DNA of 29,291 nucleotides from Saccoglossus kowalevskii. Lineage: Eukaryota; Hemichordata; Enteropneusta; Harrimaniidae. The notes below the pieces were generated by a model. That model was given only the letters and a program-made list of their open reading frames with translations, was not told where the DNA came from and ran no database searches. The translations under genes were made by a program, and so were the position numbers. This document shows positions 9,567 to 21,286 of this stretch, one piece after another (position 1 is the first letter of the stretch; each line of letters opens with the position of its first letter). Location: contig NW_003149765.1 in NCBI RefSeq assembly GCF_000003605.2, forward strand, positions 1,305,647 through 1,334,937, in the 5' to 3' direction.

Positions 9567-10708
9567 ATTAACACAATATTAACACAAATTATTATAAATT
9601 AACACAGTTTATGAGGAGTGCATAAAAAACACACACACAACAAAACAAATATTAGTTGTAACGTTTCGGTTTAGAATTCGGGATCATAAGATAGGCAATA
9701 ATGCCATTGAGTGTTAGCTTGCTTCATCATATATGAATCAAAACTTAAAAAGCCATGCGACTTCACTCAAATATCCACCTTATAATTTCATAAACCGGAA
9801 TATTCTTGTTTTAAAAATATATGATAACAAAATGAAAAATAAAAAAGTTATAGGTATGCATCTAAACTTAAAATAGTAAATCTTGCTTAAATGTCTACCC
9901 GATATGTTGCCATGACACCGCCACCGTGATGATGGATGACCGTGATCGATTATAGCAGATTGTATTTTAAAAACTTAATATTTTTTAAGTCAGACACACC
10001 GGGAGATGACAGCACAATAGACAGGAAGACACGTAATGCGATGTCAGAACGCTGAGGTTTCTCAACGTCATTTCCCGGACTAGTTGACGAGGAAAAATAT
10101 GATATACCAGTGGACTGTTGCGCAAAATATGAATACTTCATGAGGATCTACAAAGTGCGCATGCGCAGTGCAGTGTTGCCAGTTTCATCGGTAAAATGTA
10201 ATAAATCATGTTAAGCTATACAGGTTGTCGCATTTCCCTGGGTGTCGCGACTCGTGGGCTGTTGAGAAAAGTACACAGGTGATGTAAATTCAATGCAGTG
10301 GACAAATGACCCCCTATTAATCTTAAGTTTTTTATCAACTGATTTAAAATGCCATTCATGATTTTTTTTAGCTTTCCGTGATTGCCGGCATTTAAGCCGG
10401 ATGCCGCATTTTTTACACAGTGGTTGTAAACTAAATTCGTAGAAATTAAAACTTAGTGGTTAAGTGCTTAAATTAAATCTACTTTTCATTTTTTTCATCC
10501 CGTTGCAATAAAAGAATTGAGTCGTCTCTTGTGAAGACCGTAGGATCGTACATGTTTTTCGTTTATGACTACCGATTGTTGTTCATGTGTCTGGCTGGAT
10601 AAATAAATGATATTTCTGGTATACCTTATGGTGAGCCAATGAGAAATACGGTGGAATTCAGGTATTTATTCGCGTTTCATGGATTCAAAATTTAGTATGA
10701 CCGTGTAA
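9563..10708. other. gene-poor stretch between microsatellites
   Basis: No recognised gene. It holds a perfect 12-bp NRF1-type palindrome (10156-10167), a minus-strand ORF of 63 codons starting 15 bp from it (10141-9950), and a small hairpin CCGGC-ATTTAA-GCCGG near 10385-10400. Confidence 0.55.
10156..10167. promoter_or_regulatory. perfect NRF1-type palindrome
   Basis: TGCGCATGCGCA is the symmetric NRF1 consensus. In animals such sites are concentrated at transcription start sites (established knowledge). No gene is recognised next to it, so its role here is unknown. Confidence 0.35.
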
Positions 10709-10876
10709 AATAAATTAAATTAAATTAAATTAAATTAAATTAAATTAAATTAAATTAAATTAAATTAAATTAAATTAAATTAAATTAAATTAAATTAAAT
10801 TAAATTAAATTAAATTAAATTAAATTAAATTAAATTAAATTAAATTAAATTAAATTAAATTAAATTAAATTAAATT
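10709..10876 (+). repeat. (TAAAT)n pentanucleotide array
   Basis: About 33 copies of TAAAT run head to tail with no interruption visible from 10711 to 10876. A perfect array this long suggests recent expansion or active slippage. Confidence 0.97.
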
Positions 10877-13800
10877 CTCAGTGCTTTTAAATTTTCCGAA
10901 TGCTTGCATAAGTTAAGAAACTTGAAGAACTACCGTTTTTTAAGTCACTGTAAGAAAATGTAACAAGGTTCACTCCGGCTACGCAGTGCGTGTCACCAAA
11001 AATAAAAGGTGTGCGTTACATCTTGGGGCCAAGTTATTGTAAAAACGAAAAACACATTTGAACGGCCTATACGAAAACAATGCTCAACGAACGCGTGATA
11101 TTGTACACAATAAAAGTGTGGTTATTCGTTTATTCCATTTACCATCAACTATTACAAGTTTGATGTACGAAGTTTGTGTCAACGTAATTCATTATTGAAA
11201 TGTCATTAACTGTTTAATTAATTTTTCATTTAATTTATCTGTACTTAATTATTTTGTATGATGTCTCAAAAATAACGGTACTTTTCCCGTGACTATCGGC
11301 GGTTCAGTGTATTATTGTACTGTCCTTGCCGTCGGTACACCGTGACGATGATGGACAGTATTCTAGTAGTACAAATGATCCTCGTCGGCTGAGTAGAACA
11401 TCATCCGTTCGTGAAATCTCAAGTAGCTGTGCGACACGAATCTCGTTCCTGTTTTTTTTTATTTAAAAAAAACAAAACAAAAAAAACATTTATTTTCTTG
11501 TTTCGCTTTCTGAAAATCCCGGATTCGCGAACTTATTCATTCTCGTTATGTCAACAATAGTTTCAACAACGTCCTTCTCCAATACTTTGTTGTGGTATTA
11601 AGGGGAGTTTTTTTTTCATTTGCGCTCTCAATGTACTTACTAAAGGACAGATGAAAACACGTGCGTGTCTAATGTGTATTCTTTTGAGCTCAACAAGTGA
11701 ATGTATGGATATCGCGATATCAGTTTGGATGAGCCCCGGTCCATCTTGTTTAATGGTCGAATTTACGCTTATATTTCTCGCTGATAAAAGAAGCGATCGA
11801 CGACAATGAATACATGAATAATGTTATTGGGGGTTTAGAAGAAAGCGCTCAGTTGGTAGTCCACTTTTAAACAATTCCTCCTCCAGCACGCCATAGTTAA
11901 CAAATAATCGCGTTAATTCGTGACATGTGTGCTCAATACGATAATAGGGAAAGGACGAAATGGAACCTATCATTGTGAATGAACTTCGCTTTGGAAGTCG
12001 CAAAGCAGGAACTACTTCAAAGGTTGCTGACACTGCGAGTCACGTGGCTCGATATCGTGCTGGGAGTCGGAGTGTGGAGATCTTTTGAAAGAGGATGTCT
12101 ACTGATGCACAACATAACGAATTAAATTAAGAGATTCACGTCATGAAAGATGTGTCATAATTTCTCAATAAGTTATTTACAAAATACATTTAAATGTTAT
12201 CCTGGCTACATTTCAATTTTCGCGTTTGCAAAACTTTTCTGGTTGCCTTAAACATCTTAAATTTTTAGTTCGTAAAATATGAGGCAGACCAAAAAAAAAT
12301 TTACAGCACAATTTATTTAATTTTAGCAACAAGTGAATCACTCGCCCGTTTCAAAATTAACGGACACCGCTATACCTATAGTCTTTCATTGAACAGCTTG
12401 GGGATATTCGAAACCTTGTATTAAACACTCGTTACGTAAACGCCTTAAAAGTTAAAGCCAAGTTGATATTTTATCGTTGTAGAATGCGTTATTTTTAGTT
12501 AAACACAATATGAAAGACATGTTTTGTACGATCGTCAATAATGGAATAATGTAGGGCACGACAGAGAACGATGCGGTCCTTCTGGTGTCACTTTGTAAAT
12601 TGATGATAACGAAAAATGCGTCTTTGTTCAGCGAACATTGAATCATATGTTAACGTATTCCGACCTATTAATTCGCACTAATCTCGTTGACAACCCCCAT
12701 TCAGTGTCAGTGTGAAGAAATCGAGGAACGGAGATGTTAATTTCTTTTTACATGTGCCTTTTCTTTGTCGCTGTCGCTTGCGTCCTAGTACACGCAGGTG
12801 TCTCAGGCTTCGTCGACACGCAATAATTGTTGAAATGGCAAACAAAAGATTTACCAAAAACACTGAGGACAAATATTCAAAATAAGATAATATAATGAAC
12901 ATATTATTTGTTTTTTCTATCGAGTGCTCGATTATTTATATATATGTGTATAGCAAGTTGCGTACGTGTACGTCTCTGTAGTATAAACAACAAAGTAATA
13001 CAAGCATTCCCACCCTTTCCACCGCTGAAAATAACACTGAAATTTTCATGGCTCTCAAGCGAAGAATAAAGTTTAAGCAACTACGTCTGATAGATGATAG
13101 GCCAGTCCCCCGCTCCGGGCTAGTTCTGGAGTACATTATTAACGGGGACAATGCGCCCACGGTAAATCTGGATTTCGGAGTCCCCGGCTATAGATAGCAA
13201 TTTAGCCCGTAGATGTGTATAACAATACACTAATCGTTTAATTACAACTTAAAGCGATTAATCTTCAGCCATTCATTGCCCGGCAAAGAAAAAGAAAAAA
13301 AAGATACACAGCTATATAGCTGCGAGTCATTCGAGTCAGAGATGACTTTTCGCTACATTGAATGTCGTTTACACGTGACTAGCACGCTGCGTAGCTTTTT
13401 CTCGAACACGGTATATATATTTGCATACACGCAACACCCCCTAAACAGTATTTGCTAATAGAATTGATAATGAATAAAGACGTGTGTGCCCGAAGTTAAT
13501 ACAGTGATATATCTTCATATATTGCACGTGTTGCCCGGGAGATCAATGCTCAATATTTATTCGAGGGACGTTGGCCGGTAATATATATAATACAACATCC
13601 AGCTATACTCGCAATGTCTGCAATCATCTAGCACCCAGGCCGACAGGTCAAATTCTAAATTATGTTCTCCCTAAAAACATAACCACATCCACTGAAATGG
13701 TAGCTCGTACACACGAAGTATACACGAATAAAATACGTGTTTAAATATTATGAAAATATGTAAGTCTACACAGTCACTTAAATCTCCGTGATTTTATTCA

Positions 13801-16324
13801 ATAAATGGCTACACTTCTTTTTCTTCTTCCGATGTTTTTTTTTTATTTAATAAGGCGTGCGAGAATGGTCAAGTTAGTAAAACTAGCCGACAGATTGTTA
13901 CTATAGAAGTACCATATGTGAGGAACTTTAGAAAAAAAAGTGAAAAATCGGATGGCAAAAGAAACACTTTGACACATGATTATGACGTCTCAAAACCTAA
14001 GCTTTAGGAGCAAAAACTTACAAAGAATCGGTTCGGATCGTCGGAAAAAAGATGTTTACGGGGGGACTGACACGTCCGACAGTCACGGCGAGTTCGACTG
14101 TCCCTCATACGCGAGAACTTGGATAATCATTCTGAAATCGATTTGGTTGCTGTGATTCATTTCAGTTTCTGTTATAGTCCAACCGACCGACTGACTACAG
14201 ACGAAAATTATGTCTAATTACATCGAAGTAGGAGGACGGGTGCAAGAAAGGTGGTTACGGATAGTTGTTAAATATAAAGGAGACTATATTTAAGTTCACA
14301 TCATGAAGACTTCTTGTCAGACATGCTTCAAGAGATAAGACGACCGATATAGAATTTAGGGAAACGCATATGTAGACTTACACTAATGATGGCCTGGGTT
14401 AACATGTGGAAATATATTGATATTTTTATTGCGCACACTTCGTTAAACACTCTTTTTTACTGCGTGTGTAACTGTAAGGTTCTAAATTCGTGTTGGCTCT
14501 TGTCACCGAGACGTACCAGGAACAATTTGAAGGACATCATTTATCCAAACATGAAAGTGAATGACTTGAAGTGAAAGAGGACAAAGGAAACCTAGTGAGA
14601 CTGAAAAATGGCTGGCCTTAAGTTGGAGAGACTCTTTAAGCCGCACTGACCCGTTCCCAAAGTTCATCATCGATGAAATATATCACCTTTCTTTTGGCAC
14701 CACATACTACAAGAAGACAAAAACTACGTTACGACCGCATGTCTACAGTGTCTAAACAAATCAAATAGAACGAACATCAGTTGGATGTTTGAAGAGGTCA
14801 TAGAAATCTTTATAGAAAGAATTGCTCGCTCTCCCTCTCTCTGTATTTATCTCCCGCCGATGTGTTTTCCGACGACTGCATGCCGTTTTGTAGATCATCA
14901 ATGACTATTGTCAGCTTGATGATTAACGCGATAGGTCCACATTTAACGAAAGGTACGAAGACGTTTTCAGTAAAACCGAAAAAATCGCATGTTACTGATA
15001 AAAGAAAGTTGGAAGGGCTCAGACCGTTCTGCTGACTGTTCACTGTAAGGTAGGACTCGGCCAACCTGTGATTCTATATATAGATGCTGTGATCTTCAAC
15101 ATTTCGTCGTTATCCTTACCACATCGCTCGGCACTATGATTACGATGTAGGGTGGTAACAGCCGAGGATCAGAACAATGATCCGACAATGCATATCAAAT
15201 CCCATGCTCCGAACATTTTGCACTGTTGAGATAGAATCGATAATTCAGCACAGTTCCCATGAAGCCCTGCGATGCGAACTATATGCACACGGGGTCGTTT
15301 CAAACCTCAGACCACCGTGACTACTGATAAATAGAACGAAATTGAACGCGCGCAATGAAATATAGATGTGACAAACGTCACAATTATCATCGAAATAAAC
15401 ACGGATATTTTCAACATTTTTGAAAATATAAGTTTCTTTATTTTTCACAGAAATGTCGTTAAAATGTATACTAGTATATATCTATATATATAACATGTCA
15501 AAATACGCCGGGTTCAGCCATTTTTGTGAAAAACCCGGACATTCGAGGCGACTTTCGATGACATACACCCAACGTCGGTGCTCATCTTTCTTCTTATATG
15601 CGAAATTTGTTCATCTCCTTGCACTACAAATTGAAATTTACTACCTACAGACAGTCTACCAGGAATTACCGATCGGCTCCTTACAGTCTAGACAAAATGT
15701 ACAGCGTTCTATGAACACATTCACAAAGGCCAAACGATCTCACTACCGTTGTTGTTTTCTTCACCGGGCCATACCATATACCCTCACACTGTACGATGCT
15801 AATCCAACTTGAAAACAATTGAGGAGACAACAAGATTTTTGTCTATTTATTTTGATTAACTTCATCACAATTAGAGCCAATAATCATCTACTGTTCCCTA
15901 TTTCCATATCGCACGGTAAGTGATTTCTGAACTCCCAACATACCAGTCAGAAACGAGTTAATACGGGGTGTTAGTAAAATCCAGTTTTGAAATAAAGTAC
16001 AGGGAACGGCACGTTGTAGAAAATACATGCCGCGATACATAAAATAAAATTAGTTATTGCAAAAATCAAGTTCATGTCGTTGAGCAGCTGTCCTTTTTGA
16101 CATGGATGTTTCAAAGGAAAAGAGAGAAGGCAATGTCCCGCTGTTTTCAGTACTCAGCTCAGCTCAACTAAACATGGTATTGTGAAACAGACAATCCTTT
16201 ACGCGAATGAAATGTACCATTTAAAATTGACACTCAAGATGTTGACTTCATCACTAAATGGGAACGTTATTCAAAACAAAACAAATAAACTCCTTCAATT
16301 TATAGTGAACTATCAGTTATCAGT
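10877..16324. other. gene-poor upstream region, no supported gene
   Basis: No conserved coding segment is recognised. It contains a T-run/A-run pair at 11452-11488, a GC-richer patch at about 13090-13190, a hairpin at 15508-15538, and several ORFs of 60-119 codons (longest 15453-15812 plus). None of these has a motif, signal sequence or exon-like splice context that I trust. Confidence 0.55.
15508..15538. repeat. inverted repeat, 7-bp arms
   Basis: CCGGGTT and AACCCGG pair perfectly around a 17-nt spacer. The significance is uncertain. Confidence 0.6.
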
Positions 16325-16342
16325 GTCCTATTTAAATAGGAC
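16325..16342. repeat. 18-bp perfect palindrome
   Basis: GTCCTATTTAAATAGGAC is fully self-complementary with no spacer. It could be a dimeric protein-binding site or chance. Confidence 0.85.
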
Positions 16343-16531
16343 TTACGAGGTGTACTGTCAACCACCGCTAAATCCATTGCCTTGCTTACAGGACAGAAAC
16401 GTCTTTCTTCGATTGAGAAAATAAACAAGAACAATATTTGTGCTAAAAAATTAATAAAATAAATGAATATTTCAAAATAAAATAAAAAGGTACTTTTCTT
16501 GGTCGACATCGGTGGTCTATGTGTCAGTGTG

Positions 16532-16567
16532 ACCATGGAGGTATCTGTTTATACCTACCTCTATGGT
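16532..16567. repeat. imperfect inverted repeat
   Basis: ACCATGGAGGTAT pairs with ATACCTACCTCTATGGT, with one mismatch and a 4-nt insertion in the right arm. It resembles the end-to-end hairpin of a very small decayed inverted-repeat element. Confidence 0.55.
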
Positions 16568-18373
16568 GTGACCAACGACAACTTTGCTGAAAATATCACG
16601 AATATAACCTGTTTCATTTTTTAAATATATCTCTAAGTATTCAATGGCTCGCCGATAAGAGGTTAGGTTATTTGTTAGAATCATTCGCGGACCCGTATCC
16701 CCTTGTTTACCAATATCACAGTGTCGATAGGGTTTATTTTTTTTCTTGTTCTACAGTTGTTTTGTTTTTCGGTCCGATTGGTTCGTTCCACTTCTCTTAG
16801 CACTAGACACAACGAGAGGAGGCGTGTTCGAAATCAACTCGAACGCAAGTCATCTGTGCCGTGAATGATACTTGAAAAAAACACATTTGGTCGATGGATT
16901 TCACGCGTGTTTTAATACGTCACTGCCCCAATGGGATTTGATTCCCAAAAGTGACGGACCAGAGAGACGCCGAGACTTGTTAACACTCAGTGCACAAAAT
17001 AATTACAACTCGGAGAAAAAAAATCGGGGCACACCGCTATAATAATGTCCCTTAAGAAAACAGCATGTATTGCCGCAATACTAAACGCATGACCTGTACA
17101 ATATGCCGTGTTAGTTTTACTAAAACATACACATATACATTCAGGGAGCATGTTATACACACCGTCTTGGTTTGCGGTTTTTATGCAAGTATCTACTCCC
17201 ATGGGGCGCCGCATACAAGAATGGAGAGAATCCATCACACAGAGACATCACCCTGTATTGTCCGTCTTAGTTTACCTATTGAATCCAGTCTGAAAACAAG
17301 AAATGCTTTTTTAAAGAAAGAAAAAGCTTTACAGGGCGGTATCCTGTGTGCAAGTGAGAGTGACACGCGTGTTTACCGATCACGGTGGGTTTTTAGCATC
17401 ATTAATTATACCCTTACTGACATTAATTAAAACAACATGCATAATACATTATATTGTCGGCACTGCTTTAGTAGAGCGGACACTGATGATCGGCAGGTGA
17501 ACCGTTGGCGCTTGCCTAAATTAATTTATGCATAACATGTTTAAATTACAAATTTAGATAGGGAATCGTCGGTTTAATTGATTGGTTTACACAGTGTGAA
17601 AATCATGATGGAATCGACGAACCTTTTCTAATAAATGTTCACGCCTTGTTGCCAAAATGAATTTATTTTAAGCATTTTTTTTCTCACGGCAAGGCGAATA
17701 TATATCAACGCTCCGATTTGAACAGTTATCAACAAAACTAAGATATAATATTTGGGAACCATTGAACTGTTGTGATTATTAACATCTATTACTGTAATAT
17801 TTCCGACTCCATGCCATGACCCCAATGATACACACATACAGAATTACGTACCATCTATGATTAAAGGAACGACATGTCTATTTCACTCACAACATACTTG
17901 ACTACGGCGAATAGACATGTATGACACATACTAAATTAATTCAACCATCATAATAATAGAACCTTAATTTCATTATTTATTGTTATTTTTTCATATATCA
18001 AACCCAAGTTCACGTTCCTTATTTTGCAATTGAAGGAATAATTTCGAATGCAATAAATATAAAATCCGGCAGCAGTATTTGTAATGATTTGTTTCTAATG
18101 CAAATCGAAGTCCCAACTTGTAGAATAAAATTAACAATTTCACATAATTATTGACGCCAATTGTAATGACATGAGCAATCTATAAACTAATACATGGGAG
18201 CTGTAAGACAAGTACATTATCACCGATTTGTTAACATGACTTCTTACAATGAACCAGAATATTCAAGATTATCGCACAGAAAACAAAAGAGCTCAGATGA
18301 TTGCTGATTGTGTACAGGTAATTAGTAATCTAATATCAGAAAGAGTGACAATAACTGCCATTAAAACAAGGAA
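16568..18373. other. gene-poor stretch
   Basis: I see no supported gene or RNA. The longest open frame (17065-17430 plus, 121 codons) has scattered Cys/His but no zinc-finger spacing and no recognised family. Confidence 0.55.
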
Positions 18374-18430
18374 ACTCGTTATATAAACGAGTCGATGTTT
18401 AGCGACAAGTGTTGTCACTCAAGACAACAC
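18374..18430. repeat. consecutive hairpins
   Basis: There are two strong stem-loops in a row: ACTCGTT-ATATA-AACGAGT (18374-18392) and GTGTTGTC-ACTCAA-GACAACAC (18409-18430). A 4-bp stem GTCG/CGAC lies between them (18391-18406). All arms are perfect. Confidence 0.75.
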
Positions 18431-18675
18431 TGAATTAAGTTGTTTGTAACAATACCGGCACCCGTAATTTCCAACACAACTTTTTGTGTGAAAGGCTCTG
18501 TCGTTATGTAACGGTTTGATGTGTCGCTTCAAAACTTGTATTTATTGCAACCATGGAAGGCAACAACCAAACGACTCGCCAAATTTTATTTACTCACTGA
18601 CACTACGATATATTAGTATATCATTGCATCACGATATTTTTCACCTACGTTTTAATTCACCACATTCATTGAGTT

Positions 18676-18693
18676 CGATCTGCAATCAGATCG
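18676..18693. repeat. perfect hairpin, 7-bp arms
   Basis: CGATCTG-CAAT-CAGATCG is a perfect stem with a 4-nt loop, 250 bp from the hairpin cluster at 18374-18430. Confidence 0.7.
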
Positions 18694-19965
18694 GATGATA
18701 CGGTAGATTATATATATCTTGCGAATTTTTACTTGTATAATTTCATTTTTAATATATATATTTTTTTCGTCAATTTATGGTAACAAATATTCCTGAAAAA
18801 AATGTTTGATAAACGACCATCCGTACCGGTTTAACACTTAAAACAATTGTATGTACTGATAACCCAGTTTCATTAAGATCATTTTACTTCGGAGGGGTGG
18901 GCAGTAGTTTCGCGTTATTATGGAATTATTTTGCAAACTTAAGCTGCATTTTTTATGCCTGGCAGACATACACATTCAAGCACCCTCGGTCATATCTTTA
19001 CATCCAGCAACTGCAAGCAGAACTAAAAGCTATAATTATCGTGGATTTGGCACAAAGTATAGATCATTATTTTTAACACTAATCCTCGCGCTTTTAACTG
19101 ACTTCAGTGGGTAATCCAGAAGTATTTAAACGAGTGTGGTATCTTACTCTGCTTGTCTTTGATATATGTGTGAAATCACGGGGTTTTGTGTTTGGAGGGC
19201 CCTACTTTTCAACGATCGGACGACGAGTAGTACGGATGTCACACGCTCTGCAGCGGAAAATAACGGACACCATAAAACTCCGAGTCTCACACAAGAATTG
19301 TACTGTAAGACCGCTGGTTTAAATAAAATCACTAAGCTTTATTTTGAGCGACATATTAAAATAAAACACATGCACGCCAAAAAGGACAAATAAAACAGCG
19401 TGCAAGTTTGGGTATATATTAATCGCGACCAGTTTCAGTATTTGAGACAACTTTATTATATTGACCGCACAGTAACGTTGGTGTTTTTTTCAAGTGAACG
19501 GCGCGGGTTCAGGCAATAACCCGGCCTCTGTGAACCTCTGGCCTGTGTATGTGCAGTTTTCAGGGAAAACTGTGTGTGGGAATAAGATCACATGTGAACC
19601 TCTGAGTGCTATAAAAAGTGTGTGATTTCTACAAGGTACAAGTCTTATTGATAGCGATCTCGAGTCTCTGCTAAGCGAAGTCTGGAGTATTCCATCTAAA
19701 TTTGCTAACGACATGACAAATGCTTGGTGGATCACGAGGTTTTACCAGTGGTTTTATGGTACGCTACGAACAGATTCAGCCTAACGAACTATCCAGCTGG
19801 CTCGACTCATATTTTCCATAATCCATGGAAAGACACAAACCTAGCAGAGACGAAATTAATTGCCAGTTTTTAAAAGTAGGCGTGGCTGAATGCACGACCA
19901 TCACTCACCAAAATCCTTCGCGAGAACACCCTCGGTAGGATTATCGTTATACACACAAATACATG
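18694..19965. other. gene-poor stretch
   Basis: No supported gene. Overlapping short ORFs on both strands around 19100-19400 and 19490-19735 show no recognisable motifs. Confidence 0.55.
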
Positions 19966-20175
19966 TACTGTAGAATACTTTATTTTCGCTTGGAATTTAT
20001 TTTTGTTATTTTCGCTGAAGGGATGATTCCGTGAAAATAAAATCCAGCGAATATATTTTTTCCTATATTTCACATTAATCTCATCAAAAATCAGTGAAAA
20101 TAAATTCCAAGCAAAACGCCCCAAAATCCTTTTCAGCGAAAATTAATTCCAGCGAAAATAAAGTATTCCACAGTA
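19966..20175. mobile_element. MITE-like nonautonomous element with terminal inverted repeats
   Basis: The left end TACTGTAGAATACTTTATTT and the inverted right end TACTGTGGAATACTTTATTT match at all but one base, and both continue as TCGCT. If the outer TA is a target-site duplication, the element starts CTGT(A/G)GAATAC, as in TA-inserting Tc1/mariner-type MITEs. The core TTTTCGCTGGA (with variants) recurs inside in both orientations (near 20010, 20043, 20132 and 20149). It encodes no protein. The family name is unknown to me. Confidence 0.75.
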
Positions 20176-20189
20176 TATATATATATATT
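20174..20189. repeat. short (TA)n tract next to the MITE-like element
   Basis: About 15 bp of alternating TA abut the right end of the inverted-repeat element. This fits insertion at TA or slippage of the target duplication. Confidence 0.7.
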
Positions 20190-21185
20190 TGATTTATCCG
20201 TGCTTTCAACAGGCGGGCATAAATATGACATACACATGAGTGGCCAAGGCCTTAAACGATTGGAAACAAAAAGGTTTAATTCATTTACTACGGGAAAATG
20301 GTAAACAAGACAGGAACCAGTTGTAGTTGCCGATATGTCAGCAGCATGTCATCCAGTGTGTGGCCCTTTGACAAAATTTAATCAAGGCGGACAAAAGAAA
20401 ACAACTTGGGAATGTCGGTCCGAATTTCCTGTCAACTTGTCAACTCATTGTTTCATTGTTATATTTTGATATATTATGAATTTAATGATCAATCTCGTAA
20501 CCTATCATAAAAGCTGAATGTAGATTTGTAAACAATTTGGACAAGACGACGCCCCAAACCGAATCTACTGTACGTGTAGTACCATGTATGACTCCTGCCA
20601 TCTTTCGAAGGTTAAATACTCCGTCGGATGTATCGTTTTCATCACAAGATAGCTCGTTTTTAAATTAATAGATTCTGTGGTCCGATGTCTCCCTTGCCAC
20701 TTTTCATGTGTGTTTGTTCCCATAAATTTTAACATTATCAATCATAACTTACCATATTTTTGGTGGATTGATTTATGGATTTTGACGATCCTTGTGCCAG
20801 TGAATCGGCCAACTGTATTAGGTTTTTAAATAATTACAGCACAAAACTCCAACAACCTATCAATACGTGTGTGCTATGCTTGTATACTTGGAATGAACAA
20901 ACTATTCAATACAACAAATTAGAATGTATCGTGTTCACGATCAATAGCACTGGCCATGACTCGAGTGATCGATAGATGGTCGTGCAATGGAACCACTCGG
21001 CCGAGTTCTCAATGCCGCGGGCTGAAAGACCATGTTCTGTCCTAAGCAACAATATGTTTTTGTGCATTGCTGACTTTTCATTTTCAACACTTGGTATAAG
21101 GTCTAAAACACCTCTGAATGGCGGAAATTTCTAATCAATCATATTTTGTGTCGTGAGAATAAAGAGAGAACCCGACATCACAGAG
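20190..21185. other. gene-poor stretch
   Basis: No supported gene. The 66-codon ORF at 20775-20975 has no recognised similarity. Confidence 0.55.
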
Positions 21186-21286
21186 GTTTCCCATGGATGT
21201 CGCGACCGTAAGATAGATCCAGGGTCCACCTGATAGCTGTTTCCCAGGGATGCCAACGTGACCGACCGTAGGAAAGGTCCAGGGTA
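21186..21286 (+). repeat. two diverged tandem copies, about 53-bp period
   Basis: The segment starting GTTTCCCATGGATG (21186) and the one starting GTTTCCCAGGGATG (21239) share GACCGTA and TCCAGGGT at matching places, with small indels. It is an old local duplication. Confidence 0.7.

Noticed and set aside
15453-15812. 119-codon plus-strand ORF
   Set aside because: The start lies in a TATA-rich simple tract (VYIYIYN), and no motif or family resemblance follows.
17065-17430. 121-codon plus-strand ORF with Cys and His residues
   Set aside because: The CTIC...H spacing does not fit C2H2 zinc fingers, and no other feature supports it.
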